Source of the DNA: Halomonas lysinitropha
Lineage (GTDB): Bacteria; Pseudomonadota; Gammaproteobacteria; Pseudomonadales; Halomonadaceae
DNA: 64,000 nucleotides
Direction of reading: 5' to 3'
Assembly (NCBI RefSeq): GCF_902500215.1
Contig: NZ_CABVOU010000043.1
Coordinates: 62,001-126,000 of the forward strand
Below are positions 35,950-47,600 of this stretch, in pieces. Each line of letters starts with the position of its first letter. The first letter of the stretch is position 1. The position numbers and the translations under genes were made by a program. Under the pieces are notes generated by a model. It made no database searches, had not been told where the DNA came from, and saw only the letters and a list, made by a program, of their open reading frames with translations.

Positions 35950-36147
35950 TCAACCCCAGCGGCCACGCCCCTTGCGCAGTACGCCTTTCGCCAAGAGCGT
36001 GTCACGTACCCGCATGCAATCGGCCTTGTACACCTCCCCGGCCCCGGCAGAGAGCGCCTGGAGAACCTGGCGTTGCCGATGGTGCTGCCGTCCTGGGGCA
36101 TGGGGATTGAGGGTGGGCTCGCCTAACCGCGCTATTCGCTTAGCTGT
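35950..36147 (-). pseudogene. Unidentified coding remnant
   Basis: On the minus strand a frame without a start reads GEPTLNPHAPG, then QALSAGAGEVYKADCM and RVRDTLLAKGVLRKGRG to a TGA at 35952-35950. The composition looks protein-like and its end lies exactly where the ISL3 similarity stops, so it may be the 3' end of a gene interrupted by the element. The frame is closed by a TGA at its upstream edge (36148-36150). I do not recognise the family. Confidence 0.3.
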
Positions 36148-36215
36148 TCAGGCGAACACGCCGTGGCCTCGCAAGGGAGTCTCTCACTCCTGAATTCATG
36201 GAAAAGTCGTGATAT

Positions 36216-36244
36216 AAAAGCTGGGCATTCCATGCCCGGCTTTT
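36216..36244. terminator. Bidirectional terminator
   Basis: A 13-bp stem (36216-36228 with 36232-36244, one G-T pair) with a 3-base loop; A-rich on the left, T-rich on the right, so it can end transcripts from both sides. It lies between the ISL3 remnant and the convergent cysteine-rich secreted gene. Confidence 0.85.
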
Positions 36245-36277
36245 CCATAAGCTTATGCGTGGATTCTGCGGTAAGAC

Positions 36278-36691
36278 TCAGAATTTACACACTGCTTCAT
36301 TAGGATCACCTGTTGCCTGGCCGCCGTGACTTGCACATAGATACATGAACAAGTTGCAGGTGGAAGCACTTCCGGTGTAGGAACAACAGACAAGCCCTTC
36401 GCCACAGTCCTCGATTTCGTATGCCTGGCCCGGAGGGGGCATCTGATCAACCGGCCTCAAACTGCTTGAGGCGCCAGGGATCGGTTTGCCATCGCGGCTT
36501 GGCTGCGCCACCAGACGCTCGAAGTCACGAGCCCTGAGAGTTTTCCGGGTTCGTATCTGTTCGCTCTGGTTTGCCCGCTCCATCAGTTTTGGAGAACTCT
36601 TGTCCAGTGCACGAGTGGGGGCTTCGGCGAGAACATCTTCTGCCATGGTCAGGGCCAGAAAAACGATAAAACCATGTATTAGTTTTTTCAT
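36278..36691 (-). CDS. Small secreted cysteine-rich protein, unknown family
   Basis: The 137-residue product has a clear Sec signal peptide (KK at 2-3, hydrophobic FIVFLALTMA, cleavage near VLA-EA at about 23). The middle part is basic and probably unstructured. The last 45 residues hold all six cysteines (DCGEGLVCC, TCNLF, YLCASHGG, AVCKF), suggesting three disulfides in a small exported domain. The ATG has AAAGG upstream. The gene is AT-richer than its neighbours, flanked by broken IS elements and ended by a strong terminator, so it is likely acquired. I do not recognise the domain; a secreted effector, inhibitor or toxin-like role would be speculation. Confidence 0.7.
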   Translation of the reverse strand: MKKLIHGFIVFLALTMAEDVLAEAPTRALDKSSPKLMERANQSEQIRTRKTLRARDFERLVAQPSRDGKPIPGASSSLRPVDQMPPPGQAYEIEDCGEGLVCCSYTGSASTCNLFMYLCASHGGQATGDPNEAVCKF

Positions 36692-36814
36692 GATTGTTAC
36701 CTTTTCAATTTAGCACATCATTTTTAACCATCGCTTTTTTAATTCATCCATGAACTGTTCACGCCTATTGATTTAACACCCAATAGCAGGGAGGGAGGTA
36801 ATTATTTTTTAGAG

Positions 36815-37174
36815 TTGGATCGTCCGAAATGGATTTGGCAAACCCTGAATTCAAGCAGCAGACACTGTCTTCCGTCTATCACCATGGACCATGGTGAGAA
36901 GCGCGCCCTACGCCAACGTGCGCATGCCATCTTGCTGAGTGATCAAGTCCATACCATCGGCCAGATCAGTGAGATCTTGCAGGTCCGCCGTGATGCCGCA
37001 TCTCGATGGCTTAAACAGTGGGAAGCGGTGGGGCTCCATGGGCTGATCGACAAGCCGCGCAGTGGCCGCATGCCGGTCTTGGATGACAACGACCCCCAAC
37101 GACTGTAGGCACTTGTCGCCGAACAGCCCTATCAGCTCCGCTCCTTGCATGCCCGCTTTCAGGAAGACTGGTAG
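36815..37174 (+). pseudogene. IS630-family transposase fragment (N-terminal helix-turn-helix part)
   Basis: The frame reads LRQRAHAILLSD, TIGQISEILQVRRDA and LKQWEAVGLHGLIDKPRSG, the N-terminal DNA-binding part of IS630-type transposases, then hits a TAG at 37106. After the stop the same frame continues recognisably (LVAEQPYQLRSLHARF) to a second TAG near 37170. The DDE catalytic region is absent because the sequence abruptly changes to an IS3 fragment about 37175. It is inactive. Confidence 0.85.
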
Positions 37175-37346
37175 GGCCATCATGGCGACGCCCCGTATCA
37201 CGCTCGGCCTGCTTCACCCAGTTGTGAATAGTCTGATCGGTGGGCTCGAATTCCTTGGCCAGTTCTTCCGGGGTTCGACCTCCACGCGTCAATTCGACGA
37301 TCTGCTGCCGGAATTCGGCAGGGTAAGGGGCACGGGACTTGGGCAT
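37175..37346 (-). pseudogene. IS3-family OrfA fragment
   Basis: On the minus strand MPKSRAPYPAEFRQQIVEL, then GGRTPEELAKEFEPTDQ and NWVKQAERDTGRRHDG is the start of an IS3/IS911-type OrfA (HTH_Tnp_1). The frame is normal for 57 residues and then runs into the IS630 fragment. A GGAGGAG ribosome-binding site precedes the ATG. The 220 bases between it and sapC include a segment (37370-37400) that may be the IS3 left end; I see no gene there. Confidence 0.85.
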
Positions 37347-37567
37347 GGTGGACTCCTCCCCCTCAAAGGGTCGGGTGTCAACCGAATCGGGTCAACTTCA
37401 ACTACGGCATCGTCGTAACAACGGTGAAGCCCGTCGATAGATGAAGCATGCGCCCCCTTTGGATCTCTGCGTACACCGGGGGTGACCGCGGTATAGACGG
37501 GTGGGTCCCTGTCGTGCCATAACATTTCTCACGCAAGTCACGCCACGTTCACTCGGGGAGAGGGCAA

Positions 37568-38323
37568 ATGACTGAGATGATGCCCAAACATGAAGGTGGG
37601 GAATCGCCGCGCCTTTACCGACACACTGAGGTCGTGAGTCTGCAGCGACATGGAGATCTCGGACTGGTGGCGCAGGGCAGTTTCGACTTCGCCCGCAAAA
37701 TCGTGAGTGTACCCGCTTCGCTCAGCGAGATGGTGCTGTGCCAGCGTCATTATCCAATCGTGTTCGCCGGGCCTGATGCGCCGCGGCCGATCATCGTGCT
37801 TGGCCTGGCAGAGAATGAGGGCAATCTCTTTGTCACCGAGAAGGGGGCATGGGCGCAGAACTTGTATGTTCCCGCCTTCCTGCGTCGCTATCCGTTCGTG
37901 GCAGTGCCGAATGGTCCTGAGCGTCTGGCGCTTGCGGCCGACATGGAGTCCGACCTCATCGAGCAAGGTGGCGCGCGTCCGCTATTCGAGGACGGCAAAC
38001 CCTCTGACATGGCGCACCGCGCCTTTGATTTCTGTGCCCGGCTGGACGCGGATTTCAGTGCTGCGCAGGAGTTTGCCGCGGCCCTGGCCGAGGCGGGGCT
38101 GCTGCGCGAGGAGCATGCGACCATCAAGTCCAGCGGTGCGGTCCGTGCCAGGCTGGCGAATTTCCAGATCGTCGACGAGACGCTGCTTGATGAGCTGTCG
38201 GATGATACGTTTCTCGAATGGCGCCGCCGCGGTTGGCTGGCGCCCATCCATGCGCATCTGATGTCGGTCTCTAGCTGGTCGGAACTCGTTCACCGGCAGG
38301 CGGCATTGTCAGCAGACGCCTGA
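37568..38323 (+). CDS. sapC: SapC family protein
   Basis: The 251-residue product matches the SapC family (PF07277): VVSLQRHGDLGL, RHYPIVFAG, NLYVPAFLRRYPFV, then DFCARLDADFSAAQEFAAAL and a C terminus with FLEWRRRGWLAPIHAHLMS. The family is named after a Campylobacter S-layer locus protein; its molecular role is not established, but sapC-like genes often stand beside giant surface proteins or TonB receptors in marine proteobacteria. The ATG has GGGGAGAGGG upstream. There is no signal peptide, so it acts inside the cell. It is followed 372 bases later by the giant reading frame in the same direction, which is the main reason to regard the two as a unit. Confidence 0.85.
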   Translation: MTEMMPKHEGGESPRLYRHTEVVSLQRHGDLGLVAQGSFDFARKIVSVPASLSEMVLCQRHYPIVFAGPDAPRPIIVLGLAENEGNLFVTEKGAWAQNLYVPAFLRRYPFVAVPNGPERLALAADMESDLIEQGGARPLFEDGKPSDMAHRAFDFCARLDADFSAAQEFAAALAEAGLLREEHATIKSSGAVRARLANFQIVDETLLDELSDDTFLEWRRRGWLAPIHAHLMSVSSWSELVHRQAALSADA

Positions 38324-38695
38324 GCGGTCGCCGCTTTCCTCCTCGACCTGGGCCGTGCACCTGCTGCTGCAGCAACTCATCCTAAATTCTTGGATCGTCC
38401 CAACCCGGCGTGACCATGGCGCCCTCTCCATGCTCGGTGCGTTGGCGCTTACCGGAGTTGGCTGGCCACTCAGTGTCGTGCAGTCATATATCACGCCAGT
38501 CTGCGAAGAACTTTTTTTTGGGCACCGTTTGTTTCCGTGTGCTTTACTCTGATGCAAGAAAAAAAACTTACCGGGCAGTAAAGGTCTTTCGGCGAGTGGG
38601 ATCGTTTGGTTTCGGGTGTCCGCTATGGTGGCCCCTGGTTCTGTACGTCTCGTCCCACAGTATCACCCGGTAACAGCGCGATGCGGGGTCGGGAT
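38324..38695. other. Leader region of the giant gene
   Basis: 372 bases without a supported gene. It holds a T8 tract (38512-38519) and an A8 tract (38559-38566) 39 bases apart in otherwise GC-rich DNA. No convincing sigma70 promoter is visible; TACTCT at 38545 lacks a -35. The tracts could matter for transcription or slippage. Confidence 0.5.
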
Positions 38696-41600
38696 ATGGC
38701 TAAGCGGTCTGATTTGCGCGGGCGTGGGCTTTCCCGCGTCACACACGCAACTGATGTCGGTCATAGGGTCGTTGCTCCTGGAAAGCGCAAGGCGTCGGTC
38801 CCGGGCAGGAAGGCTGTCGACACCGGCAAGGTGCATTTCGAAGCCCTCGAACCTCGGCTCCTGCTTGACGCGGATCTGACGTTCTTCGCGGCTGCGGATC
38901 TCACGCTGCGCTATGACGCTGATGATTCGAGATTCCGGCTTCTGGAAACAGAAACCGTTAATGAGGTCGATTCTTTCGACACCGGAAGCCCGCTGCCCGA
39001 TGAAATCCTGATCGAAGGTAGCAGCGGTTCCGATACACTCCGATTGGGAGATAACCTGCCCGATAGCGTGGTCTTCAAGTTCAAGGCCGGCGACGGCGAC
39101 GACATGCTGGTCGTGGAGCGCGGCTTCGATCTGTTCGACCGCGCGACCGCCGCGGCAGGGGCCGCGATAGTTTTCGATGCCGGGTCAGGCGAAGATCGGC
39201 TTGAGATTGCGGACGATGCGGATATGGTCCTGACCGATGGGACCCTCCAGTTGGGCGGCGGCACGACAGTGGTCGCGCTCCGGTTCGACCGCGCGATCGA
39301 CTTATCCGACCGGACGCTCTCGTCTACCTCACCAAGCGTGGAAAGCGCCGCGCTCACCGGCGGGGCAAGCGACAACCGCATCGAGATCGTCGGATTCGCG
39401 GGTGCGCTCGAGCTGGCTGGCGAAGGCGGGGCAGACACCTTCGTGCTCTCGATTGGCACGGATTATGACGACGTCACCATCGACGGCGGCACCGGCAATG
39501 GCGACTCGGTCGAGATCCGCGGCACCTCGGGTGACGACAACTTCGACTTCTCGTCCGGGCTGTCGATGTTCACGGATATCGAGTCGCTGAGCCTTCTCGG
39601 CCTCGACGGCGCCGACACCTTCATCATCCCCGCCAACAGTGTCGTGCCGATCACCATCGACGCCGGCGACGGCGATGACGTGATCACCGTCGACGCCGAT
39701 GGCAACGCGGTGACCGACACCGCGAACGGCACCCTGACGCTCGAGTTCGATGGCGCGGACATCGAGAACATCGCGATCGTGCTCGGCTCGGCCGAGGAAA
39801 TAAATGTCATCAACGCGACGGCCTCGAGCGACGACAAGAGCGCGATCGAGGCGGCCCTGGAAGCCCTGGCCGACAAGGAAGCCGAGCTGCTGGCGAACAA
39901 CGGCGGCTTCGACGAGCGCGTGCCGCTGAGCGACATTCCGTTCGCCGACTGGGTGAACCCGGGCGCGCTGATCCGCTCCGACACGCGCCTCGAGGACCTG
40001 GGCGTCGGTTCCGGCGGGGCGCTCACGGTCGCGCTCGGCACGGACTCCGTCGACATCGCCATGGCGGGCCTGGTCGATGTGGCCGATCTGGTCGCCGAGT
40101 TCTCGGCCGCCTGGGCGGGCCTCGGCGCTGCCACCGGCCTGAGCCTTCGCCTCAACGCCAAACGCAACGGCTTCGAGATCGTCGGCGCGTCGAGCAGCGA
40201 GACGGTGACCGTGAGCGATACGGCTGCGGAGGACCTGGGCTTTGCGGACGCGGCCTCGGGCGTTAAGGGCACGGTCGAAGGGGCGCGGATCGCCGGGGGC
40301 ATGGTCGGGCACCTCGCCGACAGTCTCGCTCTCGGCAGTGCCGCGGACCTCGGCGCGATCGAGACGGCCATCGAGGACGCTGCCGCCGGCTGGATCGGCA
40401 GCACGCTGGCCGAGAGCGGCGTCACGACCGGAAATGTCGATTTGCGGTCCGCGACGCTGACCGTCGAGAGCGACCTCAGGCAGGTCTGGAACGCGACGGA
40501 CGAGGTCTTCGAGCTGATCCTGGAGCTTTCTCTGGACGGCTCGCAGATCTCCGCCGTCGACCTCTCAGGCTCGCCCGAGCTGGTCGAGCGGGACATCCGC
40601 TTCGCCGCCGGCGGGTTCGAGATGACCGGCACGATGAGCATGGAGCTCACCCGCAACGTGACGGCAGAGGAAACGACCCTGGGCACGACCAGCGCGGACC
40701 TGACCGACGACGACGACACGGTGCCGTCCGAGAGGCTGGGCGTCGATATCGGGGTGCTGGGCGCGGCGCTGGGGTCCGGCGCGGCGGTGGATATCGGGCT
40801 GAGCGCCAGCTTCGACTCGGCGGGGGCCGCCAGCTTCGGCACCGACGCGCTGAGCGTTACCCTGCCCATCGACGTGGACACCAGCATCTTCGACGCGGCG
40901 AGCGACACCTCGGCGCTGAGCGGGAGCCTGGTCGTCGGTCTTCCCCCCGGCGCAGCGAGCATCTTCGAGACCGTGGCCCCGGTCGAGGTCGTGCTGCCGG
41001 CGGCGCTCGAGGCCTTCAGCAACCTGACGCCCGAACGGGCGGCGATCCTCATGAGCGACTTGGCCGAGACGCTGGTGAAGCTCGAGGAGAGCGGCGCGCT
41101 GGGCCAGACGCTGCCCTACCTGCAGACGGCCGAGCAGGCGAACGAGATCCAGGAGATCACGGTCACCAAGGGCGACAGTGCTAATTTCACGCTGACCTTC
41201 GACGGCAAGACCACAGACGAGATCAGCGCCGACGCCGAGGCCGAGGCGGTGCGCGGCGCGCTCGGCGGCCTATCGGGGCTGTTCGCGAGCGACTTCCTGG
41301 TCACCCGCACCTCGGACGATGCCACGAGCGCGACCTACACGGTCGAGTTCGTCGGCCAGCTCGCGGGCGCTGACCAGCCGGGGATCACGGGCACGGTCGC
41401 CTCCGGCTCGGGCTCGGTCGCGGTCGAGACCTCCCAGGAGGTCGGCCTGACCCCCGGCGAGGCGGTGACGCTGGGCGCGCTTTCGCAGCTCGGCGCGGCG
41501 GCGGACGCGCTGGCGCGCGCGCTGCGCAACGAGATCCAGGAGGTGACGGTCACCAAGGGCAGCAGCACGTCGTTCCATCTGGTGGTCGATGGGCTGGTCG

Positions 41601-44600
41601 GCAGCGAGGGAGCGGTCGGCAGCGGCCAGGTGAACGACGATAGCCCGTCGTCGACCAAGTTCGTCGTGTCCGGCCTGACCGACACGCCTGCTGCCTACGA
41701 GGGCCATAAACTCCGTTTCGCGAACAGCAGCGAGCTGTTCGAGATCACCGGGGCGACGGAGTCCGACGGCGGCATCGAGCTGACAATCGACAACACGACA
41801 GCGCCGGCTCCAGCGGACGGCGACGCGTTCACGATTGTCGCTCAGACCGATGACATCGCGGTCGGTGCGGACGAGCAGGCCGTGCGGGCCGCTCTGGGAG
41901 CCCTGCCGGAGTTGAGCGAGAGCGACTTCCTGATCACGCGCACCGCCGACGATGCGACCGAGTCAGTGTACGTGATCGAGTTCACCGGAAAGCTGCAATC
42001 CGTGGACCAAGTGCCGCTTTCCGGCGGGGGGGCCTCGGTCGGCGTGACGGAAGTGTTCGAGGGCGGCGTGTTCGCCAACCTCGCGGAGCTGGCGCAGGAC
42101 ATCAAGACCTTCCTCAAGCTGACCGAGGCGCCGAAGTTCGGCTACACGCCGGCCAGCGGCTCGGCCGCCTCGGCGGTGACGCTGCCGCTCTCGTTCATGA
42201 TGGAGACCGACTCCACGGCCTTGATCGATCCGGCGAGCGAGGGCGATGTCGCGCCGCTGAGCAACATCCGCACCTTCAACACCGGTTCCACGGACCCGGC
42301 CGAGGCGGTGGTCGGGACGACCGCGAGCCTCGATCTGGTGGTCGGCTTCGACCTCGGCGCCGGGCCGGTGGCGCAGGTCGGCGTGCCGTCGGTCTCGAGC
42401 GACATCGCCGATTTCGAGGACGTGCCGGGCGGCGTGAGCGAGGCGCTGGCGCAGAACGGCACATTGAACGGCGCCGGGCATTTCACCTTGGTGGTCGAGG
42501 GCGTGGTCGGCAAGGGCACGGTGAACGACACGTCGGCCACGGCGACGGCGACCGACTTCGTCGTCTCCGGCCTCGGGCACACGCCGTCGGCCTATATCGG
42601 CCAGTCGCTGCGCTTCGAGGGGAGCAGCGACCTGTTCGAGATCGACGACGCGACGGCCTCGGGCACCGCGGGCGACATCGCGCTGACGCTGGTCGGGGGC
42701 GGCAGCTCTGCGCCCGCCGACGGCGCGGCGTTCGAGATTGTGGGTGAGATGGCCGTCGTGGTGACGGTGCCAAAGGAGACCGACGGCACGGCCGCGCGGG
42801 ACAAGGTCAAGAAGGAGATCAACACCACCAGCGATGCCGAGCAGTTCGAGCTGTTCGCCGAGCGCGCGGCGACGCAGAACGGCGGCATCCTGGGCTCGGA
42901 CGCGCAGTTCGACCTGATCCTCACCCTGGACAATGGCACCGAGGATGGCACCGAGCTGATCTGGAGTCTGGAGGTGCTCGCAGAGGCGACGGACGGCACC
43001 GGCGCCGACACGCTGTTCCAGGAGCTGCTGGCATCGGGCGATCCGAACGCCGACGCCGCGATCGAGTGGGATTCCGGCTTCAGTGAGGACGATTCCGCCT
43101 CCTCCGAGACCGACGCCGCCCGCATCACCACCTCGAAGCCGGTGGTGCTGGACAAGGACCGCGGCTGGAACTTCATCCTCGAGCTCGACACCGGCGCGGC
43201 GGGCGCCGCGACGGAGAGGTACCTGGTCGAGGTCGACGCGCCGACCGGCGACAACGCCACGGCGCGGCTGAACGGCTTCGTCGCCAACATCAAGACTGCG
43301 CTGGGATCGGTCACGAACCTCGCCGATGACACCACCGCGGACATCAGCGCCGCCGTCGATGCCAGCGTGACCGGCGGCGGCATCGCGCTCGCCACCACGG
43401 CGGCGCCCGAGGAGGGAAAGGCCTTCCTGGCGCTACGCTCGGCGGCGGAACTGTTCGCCAATACCGGGATGTCCGATCTGGTCGACGACATCAACGCGGC
43501 CATCGGCGACGCCGTGCTGTCGTCCGGAACCACGACGAAGGAGCTGTCCGACATCCTGGTCGCCGACCTGAGCCCGGATGCCGAGGGAGACGCCCATTTC
43601 ACCTTCCGGGTCAAGCTCGGGACTCTCGGGACTGTCGAAAGCGAGGAATTGCGCCGGGTGTCACTGACGGCCACCTCGGGCAACATCGCCGCGTCGGAGC
43701 TGGGCTTCGGCAACGAGACGCCGGTGGTCGAGACCGGCACGGTCGGCAGCACCGCCTCCGACATCACCGTTGCGGGCGGCGCCGTCACCAAGCTGGAGGC
43801 GATCATCCCCGGCTTCACCGATGACGCCAGTGACCTCGAGGGCACGATCCTGCGGATCACCGAGGGGGTGCTCGAGGACCTGCGCTTCGAGGTCACGGGG
43901 GCCTCGGAGGCCAGCGGCGTGTGGACGCTGGCCGTCGAGGGGCGGACGCTGACCCTGTCCGATACGGAGATCCAGGACGCGCTGAAAGACGCGGCGTTCG
44001 AGCTGGTCGATCCCGATCTGACATCGCAGTCGAGCTCGCTCTACCGCGACGTCGCCAGCGTGCTCGAGGACGAGGTGCAGCAGGCGGTGAATTCGGCGCT
44101 CGGCTCTGGCATCGTCGCGACCGACCGCCTCGGCAACCGGGTCCTGCTCGACGGCGCGACGGCGGAGCAGGCCTCGCTCCGGATCCTGGCCGACCCAATG
44201 AACGCCGAGCGCAACGACGCCGGGGTGCTGACCGATCCCGCCTTCAGCGAGATTGGCTTCGTCGAGAACGCCTTCGACCGCCAGGGCGCGGCCGAGATGT
44301 TCATCAGCGGCAAAGATGGCAGCGGGCCCGAGCTGACGTTCTTCGCCGAGGTGGCGTCGACCAACTTCGACATGACCGCGAACTACGGCTTCCTTGGCAT
44401 CGAGGCGGTCGGTAACCTGACGCTCGACGGCGGGCTGAGCTTCGATCTGCTGGCCCCGGGCAGCAGCGGGCGGCTGAGCCTGCTGGACCTGCTCGGCAGT
44501 CTCGACAATGCCAGCATTTCCGACATGTTCTCGATTGCGGCCACGGATTCGGGCGGGGGGACGCCGTCCGCCGCGCTGTCGATCTCCTCGATCACGGCCA

Positions 44601-47600
44601 GCGAGTCGGTGCTCCAGACCGACGTTGAGGCGGCGTCGCTGATCGATCCGGGGACCGCAACCGCACGGCTTGATTTCGAGTTCCCGAATGCTTGGCTGAC
44701 CAGCCCGACCGAGGAGCTGGTCATCACCGGCGACGCGGCGCCGACCGTCGGCACGGACGGCAAGCTGACCGGCACCGCCAATTTCCGGATCTCGGTCAAC
44801 GGCTCGAAGGGCTTCGAGGTGGTGCTCCTCGGCACCGACTCCCTCGGCAGCCCCGCGAACGCCGTGGACACCTCGGGCAACACCATCACCGCGGACCTTT
44901 TGGCCGACATCCGCGCCGCCCTGGCTGTGGCGGCGGACCCGGACACGGGCGAGCCGCAGGACCTGACCAAGTGGATCGATGTCCGGCTCGAGGGCGGCAA
45001 GTTCGAGTTCTTCGCCACGCCGCCCGACGACCCGGATTTCTTCGTCTCGGTGCTCAGCGTGACGCCGCTCTTGGCGGGCAATACTAGGGGTGACGGCGCC
45101 AAGGAGCTCGGCTTCACCACGCGCCAGCAGTTCCCCTCGCGGGCGGTGACGCTGTCGAAGAGCCACGCCGAAGTGCTCGACGCCTTCACGCAGATCGACG
45201 GGGCGGCCATCCAGGCCTCGCTCGAGGGCGTGCTTGACAACTTCCTGAAGCGGCTCGGCGATCTCGCCGCGACCGATGATGATAAGGCCCCGATCTTGGC
45301 CGCCGACCTGCCGCTGCTGAAGCGCAGCGTGCTGGAGGTGCTGCCGGTGGCGGGCCAGTTCTCCAGCGCGCTCTCGGGGTTCGACGCCGCGGCGCTGGGC
45401 AACATCCAGGACCTACGGGCGCATCTGATCGATCTCGGCCTCGGCGACATCACCATCGGCGCGACGAGCGGTACCGACGGCACCGTCGCGCTCGACATCC
45501 TGATCGACGATTTCGCCGTCTCCGTGTCGGATAGCGCGACGAAGCTGCGGCTCGACCTGCAGCAAATCGCCGACATCCTCCCGATGGACGATGACAAGAC
45601 CGCGGGCACGCTGGTCGAGCAGGGGCTGGTCGCCACCAACGGCCAGCTGCTGACGGTCAACGCCGAGGCGCTGCTCGATCTGGGCGTCGAGATCCGCTTC
45701 TCCGGCGCCAGCGATCCGACGACCACGCTGAAGAGCGGGACCGATACGAACGGTGACGACTATACCGGGGTCGACTTCGAGGTCGGTGCCAGCCTCGGCG
45801 CCAGCGCCGGCGGCGACGACATCCAGATCGGGCCGGTGACGCTGAAGACGCTTGGCGCCGAGGCCGGGCTGGGCGGCAGCTTCACCGTGACGCTGGGCAG
45901 AGACCTGGCACTGGGCGCGCTGGGCAGCGACCCGGAGGCGGGCGCCACCGTGGCGCAGGTCAACGCGGCGGCCACGGCCACAACCCATAGCGCCAGCGCC
46001 AGCGCGCTTCTGCCGCTGTTCCTGGCGAACGGGCGCGACCCGCTGCAGGGCGATATCGGCCAGGCCACGGGGAGCGCGACGCAGGACGACACCGGCCCGG
46101 GCCCCGACACCACCGAGATTGTCGCCCGCGGCATCGCGCGGAACGACTACGCCGGCTTCCTGCTGCGCTTCACCTCGGGCAACCTCGAGGGGCAGCAGTT
46201 CGATGTCGTGAGCTCGACCTTCGACACCGGCAGCGGCGAGACGACCTTCGTCGTGGACGGGCTGGTGGACGCGCCGGCGGACCAGGACAGCCTGGTGGTG
46301 GTCAACCCGATCCGCGTCGCGATCAACGACCTCGGCAAATTCCTCGACGGCTCAATCGCCGCCGCCGACCTGCCGGTGACGCTGCCGCAGAACACGGCGA
46401 TCGCGGGGCTGCTCGACCCGGTGGACCAGATCGCCAACCCGGACGCGGTGATCGCGGGGATCGACGAGTTCTTCTTCGTGCTCCAGAACGCGCTCGACGA
46501 CGTGGTGTTCACGCCGGCCTCGCTGCCCGTCCTGGGCAGCGCCATGGAGGGGCTGGGCGGGCTGATCTCCTCGACGCTGCGCGCGCAGCTGCTGCTCAGC
46601 TACGTCACCGAGTTCCTCAAGATCCCCGCGGCGGATCAGATGACGCCGCTCGAGACCATCGGGCTGATGCAGCGCGCCATCCACGAGGCGTTCAGCTCGA
46701 CCGCCAGCGGCGCGGCGAACGGCCTCGGGCTGATCTCGACCGCCATCGCGGGCGATGTTGGGGTCAACGTCGAGTTTGACGACGATACCCAGAAGACTTC
46801 CGTGGACTCCGACTTCGCGTCGGACGTGAACAACAAGACGATCGACCGTATCTCGTTCGACCTGGGGCTCTCCCAGGCGCAGATCACCGTGCAGACGCTG
46901 GTCCAGAACTACATCTCCGCCACCCAGGGCGACACGCTGTTCGGCGAATTGGCGGACGCGCTTGCGGCGAGCTACTCCGGCTTCAAGGCGTTCTTCGACA
47001 TCGGCGACTCGCTGCGCGCGCTCAACATGCGGCTGGACGACACGGTGTCCAGCGCCGATGCGACGGTCGGGTTCCTGCCGGCCGAGCTCGACGTGCAGCT
47101 CGGCTTCAACCTGGCGTTCCACTTCGGCTTCGACCGCGAGCTGGGCTTCTTCGTCGACGTCTCGGGCGACGAGGAGCTGGCGCTCGACGTGAAGGCGCAA
47201 CTCTTGAACCCGACGCCGGGCGAGGTCGGCGCGTACAAGGGCAGCCTGTCCTACTTCGCCAGCGAAGTGCTGGACTTCACTGACATCCTCAGCGGCAAGG
47301 TCGACGGCAGCGTGAGCGGCACCACCGTCTCGCTCAAGGGAGCCGGCGCGGAGGGCAAGGGCGTCTCGGTCGGCAACAATTTCCTGGGCAACGCGTCGCT
47401 GTCCACGTTCCTGACCAACCTCTCGACGGCCGACAGTATCCACAAGCTGAAGCGCGTCGACGGCCAGTTCACGTTCAGCAACGTCAATGGCAGCGCGAGG
47501 ACCGCGGATCTGGAGGTCAACCTCGCCGACGTTGCCTGGGCCGAGGCGCTGATCGACACCGACGGCTTGGAATTCGACCTCACCGTCAGAAATGTCGGGA

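Noticed and set aside
38616..38879. 87-codon + strand ORF before the giant gene
   Set aside because: It overlaps the LEPR-XLL coding region in another frame, and only the frame from 38696 gives a recognised motif.
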